Shown piece after piece: positions 49,065 to 58,214 of a stretch of 64,000 nucleotides of DNA. Numbering within the stretch: the stretch's first letter is position 1; the number at the start of each line of letters is the position of its first letter. The position numbers and the translations under genes were made by a program. Under the pieces are notes generated by a model that saw only the letters and a program-made list of their open reading frames with translations, did no database searches and was not told the origin of the DNA. The DNA is from Streptomyces violens (GTDB lineage Bacteria; Actinomycetota; Actinomycetes; Streptomycetales; Streptomycetaceae), in contig NZ_JOBH01000009.1 in NCBI RefSeq assembly GCF_000717745.1, positions 124,001-188,000 of the forward strand, read 5' to 3'.

Positions 49065-50227
49065 GCGTACTCCTTCGGAGAGATCGGGTGTGTGGCGGGG
49101 GTGGTCCGGCCGGCCAGCCGGAGGACCTTCGCCGCCAGCAGGTCGGCGGCGCGGGCGTGGGTGCCCGGGTCGGCCGCGGCGCCCATCGCCGCCAGCCGGG
49201 CCGGGTCGTCCAGGAGCGGGCCGACGACAGCGTCGAGGCGCTCGGCGGTGGTCTCGGCATCCGGCAGCAGCAGCGCCGCGCCGGCGTCGGACAGCACCCG
49301 CGCGTTGTGCGTCTGGTGGTCGCCGGGCGCGTGCGGATACGGGACGAGGACCGCGGGCATCCCGATCGTGGCCAGCTCCGCGACGGTCGCCGAGCCGGCC
49401 CGGCACACCACCAGGTCGGCGGCGGCGTAGGCGAGGTCCATCCGGTCCAGGTACGGGACCGCCTCCGCGACCGCCGCGCCGCCCCCGGCGACCAGCCGCT
49501 CGCGCGCCGCGGCCAGCGCGTCCGGGCCGGTCTTGATCAGCACCCGCAGGTCCGGGCGGTTGCGGTGCCGGGCGGCGAGCCCGATGGCGGCCTCGGTGAG
49601 CCGGGCCGCGCCCAGGCTGCCGCCGTTGACGAGCAGCAGCCGGGCACCGTCCGGGACGCCCAGGGCCCGGCGGGCGGGGCCGCGCAGCGCCGCCCGGTCC
49701 AGCCCGGCGAGCGGCCCGGACAGCGGCATGCCGACCGTCTCGGCCCGCTCGCCGCCCGGCAGATGCGCCCGGCTGCGGTCGAAAGCGAGGGCGATGTGCG
49801 GGGTGAGCCGCGCGGCGAACGTGTTGGCCCGGCCCGGTACCGCGTTGGACTCGTGGATCAGGCTCGGCAGCCCCGCCAGCCGGGCGCCCACGATCACCGG
49901 CGCGCTGGGGTAACCGCCCATGCCGACCGCGACCTGCGCACCCTGCGCGCGCAGGATCGCCCGGCACTGGGCACCGGACTTCAGCAGGGCCGCGGGCAGC
50001 AGATAGCGCCGGGCGCCCAGCGCCGGATCGAAGGGGATCATGTCGACGGTGTGCAGGCGGTACCCGGCCCGCGGGATCAGCCGCTTCTCCAGCCCGCGTT
50101 CGGTACCGACGAAGGAGATCACCGCGTCGGGCACGGCGCGGCGCAGCGCGTCGGCGAGGGCGAGCCCCGGATAGATGTGGCCGCCGGTGCCCCCGGCACC
50201 GATGACGACGGAGAGTGGTGTGCGCAT
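49061..50227 (-). CDS. MurG-like UDP-N-acetylglucosamine transferase (second copy, outside dcw)
   Basis: 388 residues, GT28. It has the MurG hallmarks: GAGGTGGHIYPGLALADAL at the N-terminus, GMGGYPSAPVIVGARLAG and IHESNAVPGRAN, and in the C-domain the nucleotide-sugar site GSATVAELATIGMPAVLVPY-like segment with PHAPGDHQTHNA. In MurG these bind lipid I and UDP-GlcNAc. The cell's main murG should be in the division cluster, so this copy may decorate another lipid-linked acceptor or act in special conditions. ATG at 50227. It is coupled to an epimerase and divergent from a two-component system with CTAAGA repeats in between. Confidence 0.9.
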   Translation of the reverse strand: MRTPLSVVIGAGGTGGHIYPGLALADALRRAVPDAVISFVGTERGLEKRLIPRAGYRLHTVDMIPFDPALGARRYLLPAALLKSGAQCRAILRAQGAQVAVGMGGYPSAPVIVGARLAGLPSLIHESNAVPGRANTFAARLTPHIALAFDRSRAHLPGGERAETVGMPLSGPLAGLDRAALRGPARRALGVPDGARLLLVNGGSLGAARLTEAAIGLAARHRNRPDLRVLIKTGPDALAAARERLVAGGGAAVAEAVPYLDRMDLAYAAADLVVCRAGSATVAELATIGMPAVLVPYPHAPGDHQTHNARVLSDAGAALLLPDAETTAERLDAVVGPLLDDPARLAAMGAAADPGTHARAADLLAAKVLRLAGRTTPATHPISPKEYA

Positions 50228-50250
50228 GGCCGCCACGCTCGTCGCGCGCC

Positions 50251-50267
50251 CTAAGAAGGTTCTAAGA
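50251..50267. promoter_or_regulatory. CTAAGA direct repeat with 11-bp period
   Basis: CTAAGA at 50251-50256 and 50262-50267, an 11-nt period. It lies in the 64-nt gap between the divergent MurG-like gene and the response regulator gene. This is a good candidate for binding by that OmpR-type regulator, which could then control both directions. Confidence 0.5.
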
Positions 50268-50291
50268 GCGCCGTTTGGCAGCCTTGGGGCC

Positions 50292-51020
50292 ATGCCACCG
50301 ACCGAATCGCCCCTGCCGCCCCCGGGCGCCGCCCCGCCCGCGCCCCGCATCCTGGTCGTCGACGACGACGCGGAGGTGCGGGCGGCCGTCGAGGACGGGC
50401 TGACCGTGGAGGGGTACCGGGTACGCGGCGCGGCCGACGGGCTGGCCGCGCTGAGCGCGGTCGCGGAGTGGCAGCCGGACGCGCTCGTACTGGACGTGAT
50501 GATGCCCGTACTGGACGGCCTCGCGGTCTGCCGGCGGCTGCGCGCGCTGGGCGACCGCACGCCCGTCCTCGTCCTGACCGCCCTGGACGCGGTGAGCGAG
50601 CGGGTGGACGGGCTGGACGCCGGCGCCGACGACTACCTCGTCAAGCCCTTCGCGCTGGACGAACTGACCGCCCGGCTGCGGGCCCTGCTGCGCCGCGTCG
50701 CCGCGCCGAACGCCGAGGATGCCGCGCTGACCGTCGCCGACCTGGTGCTCGATCCGGCCACCCGCACCGGGCGCCGGGCCGGCCGCCGGCTGGAGTTCAG
50801 CCGCACCGAGTGGGCCCTGCTGGAGCTGTTCGCGCGCAACCCCGGCCAGGTCATGCCGCGCGAGGTGATCCTGGAGCGGGTCTGGGGCCGCGACTTCGGC
50901 CCGGCCTCCAACTCCCTTGCGGTGTACGTGGGTTATCTGCGGCGCAAGCTGGAGGCGGGCGGCGAGGCACGTCTGCTGCACACCGTGCACGGTGTCGGCT
51001 ACCGGCTGGGTGAGGAGTGA
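50292..51020 (+). CDS. OmpR-family response regulator
   Basis: 242 residues. After a proline-rich N-terminus of about 15 residues comes a receiver domain (VVDDDAE, phospho-acceptor Asp68 in LVLDVMMP, Lys in DYLVKPF) and a winged-helix DNA-binding domain (about 145-240; LEFSRTEWALLELFARNPGQ, VYVGYLRRKLEAG). The ATG at 50292 has TGGGG upstream. The stop overlaps the kinase gene (GTGA). Its layout, divergent from the MurG-like gene, suggests an envelope-related regulon. Confidence 0.95.
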   Translation: MPPTESPLPPPGAAPPAPRILVVDDDAEVRAAVEDGLTVEGYRVRGAADGLAALSAVAEWQPDALVLDVMMPVLDGLAVCRRLRALGDRTPVLVLTALDAVSERVDGLDAGADDYLVKPFALDELTARLRALLRRVAAPNAEDAALTVADLVLDPATRTGRRAGRRLEFSRTEWALLELFARNPGQVMPREVILERVWGRDFGPASNSLAVYVGYLRRKLEAGGEARLLHTVHGVGYRLGEE

Positions 51021-52411
51021 GCGGCCGCCGCGGGCTCGGCGCGCCCTGGCGGCGGCGCCGGCCGCTGCGGACCCGGCTGGCGCTGGCCGCCTCGGCGGCC
51101 GTGGCGCTGGTCGCGGTCGGCGTGTGCACCGCCGCGTTCGTCATCATCCGGTACGCCATGGGCCACCAGCTGGAGCTGAACCTCACCCAGTCGGCGACCC
51201 TGGTCATGCAGCAGAACCGGGGCGAGGGACCGAGCGTCGTGGCCGGTGAGTGCCGCTACCTGGCGGCCCCCGCCTGCTCCCAGATCGTCCCCGCGGACCC
51301 CGCCGCCGATCCCTCCCGGCCCTATCTGCTGCCGGTCACCGACGCCACCCGCGAGGTCGCCGCCGGCCGGCACGCCGCGTACTACAGCGAGTTCACCCTG
51401 CACGGCCGCCCGGCCCGGATGCTCACCCAGCATTTCCGGGACGGCATGGCGGTGCAGGTGGCGCTGCGCGCGGACACCGTGGAGAAGGGGGTGCGGCAGG
51501 CCGCCTGGATGCTGACGGCGGTGGGCGGTGCGGGCGTGCTGCTGGCCGCCGCGCTCGGCTACTGGGTGTCCCGTACGGGCCTGGCGCCCGTGGCCCGGCT
51601 GACCGCGGCGGCGGAACGGATCGCCGCGACCCGCGACGCCGGGCACCGCATCGAACTGCCCGCCGGGCCGCCCGGCCGCGAGGACGAGCTGACCCGGCTG
51701 GCGGCCAGCTTCAACACCATGCTCGGCGAGCTGGAGCAGTCGGTCACCGCCCAGCGCCGGCTGGTCGCCGACGCCTCCCACGAGCTGCGCACACCGCTGA
51801 CGGCGCTGCGTACCAACGCCGAACTCCTCGCCCGCGCCGACCGGCTGACCGAAGCCCAGCGCGACCGGGCGTCCGCGGCGCTCGGCCGCCAGCTGCGCGA
51901 GGTGACCACGCTGGTCAACGACCTGATCGAGCTGGCCCGCGACGAGGAACCGCAGCCGCTGGTCGAGGAGGTACGCCCCGCCGCGCTGCTGGAGCACGCG
52001 GCCGCCGCGGCCCGGGAACACTGGCCCGCGATCGCCTTCACCGTACGGACCGACGCGCGCGCCGCCGCGGATTCCGTGCCCGGCGTACCGGCCCGGCTGG
52101 CCCGGCTGCTCTCGAACCTGCTCGACAACGCGGCCAAGTTCTCGCCGCCCGGCGGCCCGGTCGAGGCGGAGCTGACCGCCCCGCCGGGCGCGCTGGAGAT
52201 CACGGTCCGGGACCACGGCCCGGGCATCGCCGCCGAGGACCTGCCGCACGTCTTCGACCGCTTCTACCGCGCCCGGGCGGCCCGCACGCTCCCCGGCTCG
52301 GGGCTGGGCCTGGCGATGGCCCGGCAGATCGCCCGCGCGCACCGGGCCGAGCTGACCGCGGAGCGGGCGCCGGGCGGCGGGGCGCTGTTCCGGCTGCGGT
52401 TCCCGCGCTAG
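51017..52411 (+). CDS. OmpR-type sensor histidine kinase
   Basis: 464 residues. TM1 (about 22-45), an extracytoplasmic region of about 110 residues with two Cys in GECRYLAAPACSQ (possible disulfide), TM2 (about 158-180), HAMP (about 182-240), HisKA with DASHELRTPLTALR, and HATPase (NLLDNAAKFSPPGGP, DHGPGIAAEDL, GSGLGLAMAR). Its start overlaps the regulator gene. The sensory signal is not evident. It ends 19 nt from a convergent hydrolase gene, with no clear terminator between. Confidence 0.95.
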   Translation: MSGRRGLGAPWRRRRPLRTRLALAASAAVALVAVGVCTAAFVIIRYAMGHQLELNLTQSATLVMQQNRGEGPSVVAGECRYLAAPACSQIVPADPAADPSRPYLLPVTDATREVAAGRHAAYYSEFTLHGRPARMLTQHFRDGMAVQVALRADTVEKGVRQAAWMLTAVGGAGVLLAAALGYWVSRTGLAPVARLTAAAERIAATRDAGHRIELPAGPPGREDELTRLAASFNTMLGELEQSVTAQRRLVADASHELRTPLTALRTNAELLARADRLTEAQRDRASAALGRQLREVTTLVNDLIELARDEEPQPLVEEVRPAALLEHAAAAAREHWPAIAFTVRTDARAAADSVPGVPARLARLLSNLLDNAAKFSPPGGPVEAELTAPPGALEITVRDHGPGIAAEDLPHVFDRFYRARAARTLPGSGLGLAMARQIARAHRAELTAERAPGGGALFRLRFPR

Positions 52412-52430
52412 CGGCGCCGCGCCGGACGCG

Positions 52431-53540
52431 TCAGTGGCCCGCCTGCTGCCAGGCGCAACTGCCCAGCGTGGCCTGCCCGCCGGCCACCAGCTTCTCGGCC
52501 GTGGCGGCCTTCGCCATCTCGCTGTGGCCGTTGACGCAGATCACCGTGCGGTCCGGGTACCCGGCCAGGTCGACCAGGATCTGGTCCCAGTGCCGGTACT
52601 GCACGTCGTGCCCGGAGTCGGCGTAGGAGCGCACCACCGGCTTGCCCGGCAGGTGCTGCTGCCAGGTAGCGATGGTGCTCGGCGGAACGGTGGTGTCCTT
52701 CTTGCCGCTGTAGAGGAGGACCGGCGCGGTGAGCTTCGACAGGTCGGGGCCCGGCCGCTCGCAGTACAGCTTCTGCTCGTGCACCTGCGGCGCCGGGTCC
52801 GCCTGCTGGCCGCGCTGGTTGTAGGTGCGCGCGCCCTCTTCGTACGCGGTGTCGGCGAAGCCCGGGATCTGCTTCGTCGGGCTGTCGTCGGGGAACGCCC
52901 ACCACTTGCGGGGGTCGGCGATCGTGGGGGCGAGCTGCTTGCCCAGCTCCTCGTCGGAGAGCGCGCAGTAGTCCGGCGTCCTGCCGTACGGGGGCAGCGC
53001 GGCGGCCAGGTGCAGCGCCTCGATGCGCTGCGGTGCCCGGCCCGCGAGCTCGGCGGCGTACGGCCCGCCGCCCGAGATCGCGATCACGCTCGTCTTCTGC
53101 ACGCCGATCCGGTCCAGGACGTCCAGCGCGTCCTTCGCGAAGTCGGCCTTGCCCAGGTCCTTGTCGTACGCGGTGTCGCCAAAGCCGTTCCGCTCGACCG
53201 ATATCAGCCGCAGATTCAGCGATTCGCGCGTACTGCGGAAGAAATCCGTCATGTGCGCGGCGCGGGCGCTGGTGCCCGTACCGCCGATGAACAGCACGGG
53301 CTTGCCGTCCCGCGGTCCCTCGTCGATGTAGTGCGCGGTGCGCCCCGAGGACACCTTCGCGGCCTGCACTTCGGGCCCGAGCGAGTCGAAGTCGTCCTGG
53401 ACGCGGGCCTCGTGGAGGCCGGCCGCGTGCGGCTCCGGCGCGGGTCCGGCGGTCGCGGGCGTGCTGATGACCGCGGAGCCGGCCAGCAGGGCGGTGGCGA
53501 GGGCTGCGGTGCCGACGGCGGTCAGAGCGGGTCTTTTCAC
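52431..53540 (-). CDS. Secreted alpha/beta hydrolase
   Basis: 369 residues. A signal peptide (about 1-31, ending near TATA) precedes the hydrolase domain. The nucleophile elbow is AISGGGP with Ser156, the oxyanion region is FIGGTGTS, and the catalytic His is in DSGHDVQ near the C-terminus. Two or more Cys (DYCALS, LYCERPG, VICVNG, GSCAW) fit an extracellular protein with disulfides. The GTG start at 53540 has GGGAGA upstream. Substrate unknown; related sequences are esterases or epoxide-hydrolase-like proteins. It follows icmA by 98 nt on the same strand. Confidence 0.9.
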   Translation of the reverse strand: MKRPALTAVGTAALATALLAGSAVISTPATAGPAPEPHAAGLHEARVQDDFDSLGPEVQAAKVSSGRTAHYIDEGPRDGKPVLFIGGTGTSARAAHMTDFFRSTRESLNLRLISVERNGFGDTAYDKDLGKADFAKDALDVLDRIGVQKTSVIAISGGGPYAAELAGRAPQRIEALHLAAALPPYGRTPDYCALSDEELGKQLAPTIADPRKWWAFPDDSPTKQIPGFADTAYEEGARTYNQRGQQADPAPQVHEQKLYCERPGPDLSKLTAPVLLYSGKKDTTVPPSTIATWQQHLPGKPVVRSYADSGHDVQYRHWDQILVDLAGYPDRTVICVNGHSEMAKAATAEKLVAGGQATLGSCAWQQAGH

Positions 53541-53638
53541 GTACGTCTCCCGGAGGGGCAGGTGGATGTAGACCGCACCCGCCTACCCCGGCCGTCCGGA
53601 AGAACGCCACGGATTCCGTTGTCTGCCCGGAGGCAGTT

Positions 53639-55339
53639 CTAGAAGCCCGCGGGCTCCGTGTACACGCCCCACTCGTCCCGGAGCGCGTCGCAGATCTCGC
53701 CGAGGGTGGCCTCCGCGCGGACCGCTTCGAGCATGGGCTCGATCATGTTGCGGCCGTCGCGGGCCGCGGCCAGCATGCCGTCCAGCGCGGTGCGCACCGC
53801 CGCGTCGTCGCGGGCCGCCTTGCGGCCGCCGAGGATGCGCACCTGCTCGCGCTCGACCTCGTGGCTGACCCGCAGGATCTCCAGATCGCCGGTGACCGAG
53901 CCGTGGTGGCAGTTGACGCCGACGACCTTCTTGTCGCCCTTCTCCAGCGCCTGCTGGTACTGGAAGGCGGACTCGGCGATCTCGCCGGTGAACCAGCCGT
54001 CCTCGATGCCGCGCAGGATGCCGGAGGTCATCGGGCCGATCAGGTGCTGCCCATCGGGGACGGCGCGGGCGCCGCGCTCCTTGATCCGGTCGAAGATCTT
54101 CTCGGCGTCCGCCTCGATCCGGTCGGTGAGCTGCTCGATGTACCACGAACCGCCCAGCGGGTCCGCGACGTTGGCGACGCCGGTCTCCTCCATCAGCACC
54201 TGCTGCGTGCGCAGCGCGATCTCGGCGGCCTGCTCGCTGGGCAGGGCGAGGGTCTCGTCCAGCGCGTTGGTGTGCAGCGAGTTGGTGCCGCCGAGGACGG
54301 CGGCCAGGGCCTCGACCGCGGTCCGTACGACGTTGTTGTACGGCTGCTGGGCGGTCAGCGAGACGCCCGCGGTCTGTGTGTGGAACCGCAGCCACTGCGC
54401 CTTCTCGCTGGTCGCGCCGTACACATCGCGCATCCAGCGGGCCCAGATCCGGCGCGCGGCGCGGAACTTGGCGATCTCCTCGAAGAAGTCGAGATGCGCG
54501 TCGAAGAAGAAGGACAGGCCGGGCGCGAACGTGTTCACGTCGAGGCCGCGGGACAGCCCCAGCTCCACGTACCCGAACCCGTCGGCGAGGGTGTACGCCA
54601 GCTCCTGCGCGGCCGTCGAGCCCGCCTCGCGGATGTGGTACCCGGAGACCGAGAGCGGCTTGTAGTCCGGGATGGAGCGCGCGCAGTGCTCCATCAGGTC
54701 GCCGATCAGGCGCAGATGCGGCTCCGGTTGGAAGAGCCACTCCTTCTGCGCGATGTACTCCTTGAAGATGTCGGTCTGGAGCGTGCCGTTGAGGACGCCG
54801 GGGTCGACGCCCTGGCGCTCGGCGGCGACCAGGTACATGCAGAAGACCGGGACGGCCGGGCCGCTGATCGTCATCGAGGTCGTGACGTCGCCGAGCGGGA
54901 TGTCCTTGAAGAGGACCTCCATGTCGGCGGCGGAGTCGATGGCGACGCCGCAGTGGCCGACCTCGCCGAGCGAGCGCGGGTCGTCGGAGTCGCGGCCCAT
55001 CAGGGTCGGCATGTCGAAGGCGACGGACAGGCCGCCGCCGCCCGCCTTGAGGATCATCTTGTACCGCTCGTTCGTCTGCTCGGCGTTGCCGAAGCCCGCG
55101 AACTGGCGGATGGTCCAGGTCCGGCCCCGGTAGCCGGTCGGGTACAGGCCGCGCGTGAAGGGGTACTCGCCGGGCCAGCCGATCCGCTCGAAGCCTTCGT
55201 AGGCGTCGCCGGGGCGGGGGCCGTAGACCGGGTCGACCGGGTCGCCCGAGAGGGTACTGAAGTCCGCGTCGCGCTTGCGTGCGGAGTCGTACCGGGCCTG
55301 CCAGCGGCGGCGGCCCTCTTCGATCGCGTGAGCGTCCAT
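53639..55339 (-). CDS. icmA: Isobutyryl-CoA mutase large subunit IcmA
   Basis: Adenosylcobalamin-dependent enzyme that interconverts isobutyryl-CoA and n-butyryl-CoA, linking valine catabolism to polyketide and fatty acid precursors. 566 residues, the substrate-binding barrel only; the cobalamin-binding small subunit IcmB must be encoded elsewhere. Specificity residues are of the Icm type: Phe80 in TIRQFAGF (Tyr in methylmalonyl-CoA mutase) and Gln198 in EYIAQKEW (Arg in methylmalonyl-CoA mutase). The ATG is at 55339. Two palindromic operators lie 12-57 nt upstream. The acyl-CoA dehydrogenase-like gene precedes it on the same strand. Confidence 0.95.
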   Translation of the reverse strand: MDAHAIEEGRRRWQARYDSARKRDADFSTLSGDPVDPVYGPRPGDAYEGFERIGWPGEYPFTRGLYPTGYRGRTWTIRQFAGFGNAEQTNERYKMILKAGGGGLSVAFDMPTLMGRDSDDPRSLGEVGHCGVAIDSAADMEVLFKDIPLGDVTTSMTISGPAVPVFCMYLVAAERQGVDPGVLNGTLQTDIFKEYIAQKEWLFQPEPHLRLIGDLMEHCARSIPDYKPLSVSGYHIREAGSTAAQELAYTLADGFGYVELGLSRGLDVNTFAPGLSFFFDAHLDFFEEIAKFRAARRIWARWMRDVYGATSEKAQWLRFHTQTAGVSLTAQQPYNNVVRTAVEALAAVLGGTNSLHTNALDETLALPSEQAAEIALRTQQVLMEETGVANVADPLGGSWYIEQLTDRIEADAEKIFDRIKERGARAVPDGQHLIGPMTSGILRGIEDGWFTGEIAESAFQYQQALEKGDKKVVGVNCHHGSVTGDLEILRVSHEVEREQVRILGGRKAARDDAAVRTALDGMLAAARDGRNMIEPMLEAVRAEATLGEICDALRDEWGVYTEPAGF

Positions 55340-55350
55340 GCCACCAATTT

Positions 55351-55396
55351 ACTTGGACGTCCTAGTAAATGTAAGTACTAGGACGCCCTAGTACTT
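55351..55396. promoter_or_regulatory. Double palindromic operator upstream of icmA
   Basis: Two near-perfect palindromes: ACTTGGAC-GTCCTAGT (55351-55366) and TACTAGGAC-GCCCTAGTA (55376-55393), each with one mismatch, centres 26 bp apart. Between them, the arms 55358-55367 and 55376-55385, and the arms 55373-55382 and 55387-55396, are also perfect 10-bp inverted pairs. The deduced consensus is TACTAGGACGTCCTAGTA. Placed 12 nt from the icmA start, so binding would block transcription or translation start. Confidence 0.75.
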
Positions 55397-55437
55397 GTGC
55401 AGGGCGGTCCGCCGCGCCCCCTCCGGCAGCGGGTACG

Positions 55438-56511
55438 TCAGCCGCGCAGGGCCGCCAGATGCGCGTCCCTGACGTCCGCCGTCTGGCCCTGGACCAGCAG
55501 GAACATGCCCTCACGGGCCAGCCGCTGCGCCGGGCTGTCCAGACCCACGGCCCGGCCCCCGCCCGCCACGACAGCGGCAGTGGTCGCCGCACGCAGTACG
55601 TCGTACGCGCGCATCTTGGCCGCCAGTCGGTCGGGGATGCGCTCCTGCGCCGGTACCTCGTCCAGCAGCGCGTACGCGTCCTTGCGGACCGCCGCCAGCC
55701 GCTCGCGCAGCACGCCGGCGGTCCGTGCCGCGGCCTCGTCGCCCGAGGCGTCCAGGAGGTCCAGCGCGGCACGGGTGACGCCCAGTACCGCCGGGTTGAC
55801 GTTGGTGTTCTTCGGCCGGTCGGCCGCCGCCCACTCCTCGTACGGCTGCCGGAGGGCCACCGCGCCGTCGGGCAGCACCAGCCCGTCCAGCTCCAGGCCG
55901 ACCGTGCGGGTCCCGGAGAGCGCGGCCAGCTCCAGCGGCTCCGTGGCGCGCAGACCGGGCTGCTCACGGGCCTCGACGACACCGAAGACGACCTCGCCGC
56001 CCTCGGTGGCGCCGCCGAGCAGCAGGACGTCGTTCAGGCCCCAGCCGGTGTACCAGGGCACCCGGCCGTCGAAGCGCCACCCCGAGTGCTCCCGGGTGAC
56101 GCGCACCGGCAGCTTCGGGAAGGCCCGCAGATGGGAGAAGGCGATGCCGGCCAGCAGCGTCCCGTCGCACAGCGGGCGCAAGAGCTGCTCACGGACGGGT
56201 GTGCCCTCGGGGGCGGCGGCGAGGAGCGCGACCGGCGTGTGGTGCTGCGCCTGGACGAAGAAGGTGGCGCAGCAGGCCCCGGCGAGGATCTCGACGATCT
56301 CCCGGACGACGGGGGCGGGCGCCGCGGCCCCGCCGTACGCGGCCGGGCCGGTGGCGCCGAGCACGCCCGACGCCTTGACCGCGGCGATCGTGGCCGGATC
56401 CACACCCTCGCGGTCGGCGCGCTCGGCGGCCGGGGCGAGGGTGTCGGCGGCGAGCCGCCGCGCGGCCACGACCAGCGGGTGGTCGTGGTGGTCGGCGTAC
56501 GGCTCGCTCAT
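55438..56511 (-). CDS. Acyl-CoA dehydrogenase-like flavoprotein
   Basis: 357 residues, slightly shorter than a typical ACAD (about 380). The N-terminal helical domain, the middle beta domain (GIAFSHLRAFPKLPV, WRFDGRVPWYTGWG) and the C-terminal helical domain are recognisable. The typical catalytic Glu region near the C-terminus (usually YEGTSEIQ-like) is replaced by REGMFLLVQGQ, so the base cannot be identified; it may be a divergent ACAD or an FMN/FAD-dependent relative. ATG 56511 lies 7 nt after the stop of the DUF3817 gene, on the same strand. icmA follows across the operator, hinting at a short-chain acyl-CoA role. Confidence 0.83.
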   Translation of the reverse strand: MSEPYADHHDHPLVVAARRLAADTLAPAAERADREGVDPATIAAVKASGVLGATGPAAYGGAAAPAPVVREIVEILAGACCATFFVQAQHHTPVALLAAAPEGTPVREQLLRPLCDGTLLAGIAFSHLRAFPKLPVRVTREHSGWRFDGRVPWYTGWGLNDVLLLGGATEGGEVVFGVVEAREQPGLRATEPLELAALSGTRTVGLELDGLVLPDGAVALRQPYEEWAAADRPKNTNVNPAVLGVTRAALDLLDASGDEAAARTAGVLRERLAAVRKDAYALLDEVPAQERIPDRLAAKMRAYDVLRAATTAAVVAGGGRAVGLDSPAQRLAREGMFLLVQGQTADVRDAHLAALRG

Positions 56512-56518
56512 GCGGGCG

Positions 56519-56860
56519 TCAGACCTTGGCGGTCTGCGCGGCCGCGTCGCCCGTGATCAGCGGCTCCAGCTCGCGCGAGACCTTGCGCTCGACGAAGAAG
56601 GCGGCGGTGGGGATCGTGCCGGCGATCAGCACCCACAGCAGTTTCCCGATCGGCATCTTGGCCTTGGAGCCCATGTCGAAGGCGAAGACCAGGTACACGA
56701 CGTACAGCCAGCCGTGGGCGATGCCGACGACGCTGGTGAAGCCGGCCGCACCGTCGATGTGCAGCAGGTACTTGGCGATCACGCCGAGGGTCAGCAGGAC
56801 CAGCAGCACGCCCGTCACGTACGCCATCGTCCGGTAGCGGGTCAGCACGCTTCGTTTCAT
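56519..56860 (-). CDS. DUF3817 integral membrane protein
   Basis: 113 residues with three hydrophobic helices (about 12-34, 42-65, 76-95) and a short charged C-terminus with FVERKVSREL. The pattern GFTSVVGIAHGWLYVVYLV then LWVLIAGTIPTAAFFVERK is that of DUF3817 (YdzA-like) proteins. Function unknown. ATG at 56860. A second DUF3817 gene is 1 kb upstream on the same strand. Confidence 0.9.
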   Translation of the reverse strand: MKRSVLTRYRTMAYVTGVLLVLLTLGVIAKYLLHIDGAAGFTSVVGIAHGWLYVVYLVFAFDMGSKAKMPIGKLLWVLIAGTIPTAAFFVERKVSRELEPLITGDAAAQTAKV

Positions 56861-56948
56861 GCCCACGAGCGTAACCGTACGAGCGGGGGCGATCTTCGCC
56901 GCCCCCTCGCCCGGCGGGGCCCTTAACGACCCCTTATTCACGGGCTTC

Positions 56949-57458
56949 TTACTCGTCCGTGAAGTCCGCCGCCGCCACCCGCAGCGGGCGCAGCAGGGCG
57001 AAGATCTCCTGGCACTCCTCGGCGTCGTACGCGCCGAGCCCGAAGTCCATCGCCATCAGGTCCTGGGTCGCCGCGTCGCACACCTCGCGCCCCTTGTCCG
57101 TGATGGACGCGAGCGTGCCGCGCCCGTCGTTCGGGTTCGGGCGCTTGGCCACCAGACCCGACTTCACCAGCCGGTCGACGGTGTTGGTGACCGAGGTGGG
57201 ATGCACCATCAGGCGTTCGCCGATCTTGGACATCGGCAACTCGCCGGCCTGCGAGAAGGTCAGCAGCACCAGGGCTTCGTAACGCGCGAAGGTGAGGCCG
57301 TACGGCTTGACCACGGCGTCCACCTCGCCCAGCAGGATCTGCTGAGCCCGCATGATCGAGGTGATCGCCGCCATCGCCGGGACGGCCCCCCACCGGCGCT
57401 GCCACAGCTCATCGGCGCGGGCGATGGGATCGAAGGGGAGACTGAGCGGCTTCGGCAC
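56949..57458 (-). CDS. MarR-family regulator
   Basis: 169 residues. Winged-helix DNA-binding domain (about 45-125) with MSKIGERLMVHPTSVTNTVD as recognition region and a KRPNPNDGRGT wing. Start GTG at 57458 giving VPKPLSLPFD; AGGGTCGG lies upstream. Possible targets are the DUF3817/ACAD genes that follow on the same strand, or icmA through the double palindrome, but this is not shown. Confidence 0.92.
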   Translation of the reverse strand: MPKPLSLPFDPIARADELWQRRWGAVPAMAAITSIMRAQQILLGEVDAVVKPYGLTFARYEALVLLTFSQAGELPMSKIGERLMVHPTSVTNTVDRLVKSGLVAKRPNPNDGRGTLASITDKGREVCDAATQDLMAMDFGLGAYDAEECQEIFALLRPLRVAAADFTDE

Positions 57459-57555
57459 GTATCCGACCCTACCGGTCGCCCATATGGTGGTCAGCCCCGT
57501 CTCAGAGAACGGGCGCGGACGGTGTGTCACCGGCCACGCCCGCGCCCACCGGCCG

Positions 57556-57858
57556 TCAGTCCCGCTTCTCCGCGAGATGCCGCTCGACCGTGTCCACCTT
57601 CGAGGTCAGCCCGTCGGTCACGCCCTGCCGGATGTCGGCCTTGAGGACGAGCGAGACCCGGCCCGCACGCTCTTCGACCGCGGCGACCGCGCGCTTGACG
57701 ACGTCCATGACCTCGTCCCACTCGCCCTCGATGGAGGTGAACATGGCGTCCGTACGGTTGGGCAGCCCGGACTCGCGGACGACCCGTACCGCGTCGGCGA
57801 CGTACTCCCCGACGTCCTCGCCCACGCCGAGCGGGCTCACCGAGAATGCGACGATCAT
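57556..57858 (-). CDS. MTH1187 family (thiamine-binding type) protein
   Basis: 100 residues, a ferredoxin-like fold of the MTH1187/YqgV family (PF01910). [10 protein letters not shown] at the N-terminus and [16 protein letters not shown] are typical. Members bind thiamine or other small ligands as tetramers; role here unknown. The ATG at 57858 overlaps the stop of the upstream DUF3817 gene (ATGA). Confidence 0.88.
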   Translation of the reverse strand: MIVAFSVSPLGVGEDVGEYVADAVRVVRESGLPNRTDAMFTSIEGEWDEVMDVVKRAVAAVEERAGRVSLVLKADIRQGVTDGLTSKVDTVERHLAEKRD

Positions 57859-58214
57859 GCGCCGGCCCCTCCCACGACGCCTTCCTTCTCCTTGCGCGCG
57901 CGGGCGGCGATGACGGACGCCTCGGCCTCGCGCTTCAGCTTCCGCTCGGCGAAGAAGCCGCCGGTGGGCAGGACGGAGAGGATGAAGTAGAGCGCGGCGG
58001 TGCCGAACGACCACTTCGTACGGTTCCAGGCGTCCAGCCAGAAGATCACGTACAGGATGAACAGCACGCCGTGGATCGCGCCCATGACCGGCACCGCGTT
58101 GAACTCCGTGGTCCGCTTCAGGACCGAGCAGATCAGCAGCAGCAGGAAGGAAACGGCCTCGGGGGCGGAGACCAGGCGGAGCCGGCGCAGGGCGGAAGCG
58201 GTCTTGATGTCCAC
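57855..58214 (-). CDS. DUF3817 integral membrane protein (second copy)
   Basis: 119 residues with three helices (about 18-36, 45-63, 71-90) and the C-terminal [10 protein letters not shown] motif that matches the other DUF3817 protein. Starts the group DUF3817 - MTH1187 - MarR - DUF3817 - ACAD-like on the minus strand. ATG at 58214, with GAGG upstream. It is divergent from the AIM24 genes. Confidence 0.9.
   Translation of the reverse strand: MDIKTASALRRLRLVSAPEAVSFLLLLICSVLKRTTEFNAVPVMGAIHGVLFILYVIFWLDAWNRTKWSFGTAALYFILSVLPTGGFFAERKLKREAEASVIAARARKEKEGVVGGAGA

Noticed and set aside
53639..55339. Methylmalonyl-CoA mutase call for the icmA gene
   Set aside because: Phe80 and Gln198 match isobutyryl-CoA mutase and there is no cobalamin-binding domain in this protein.
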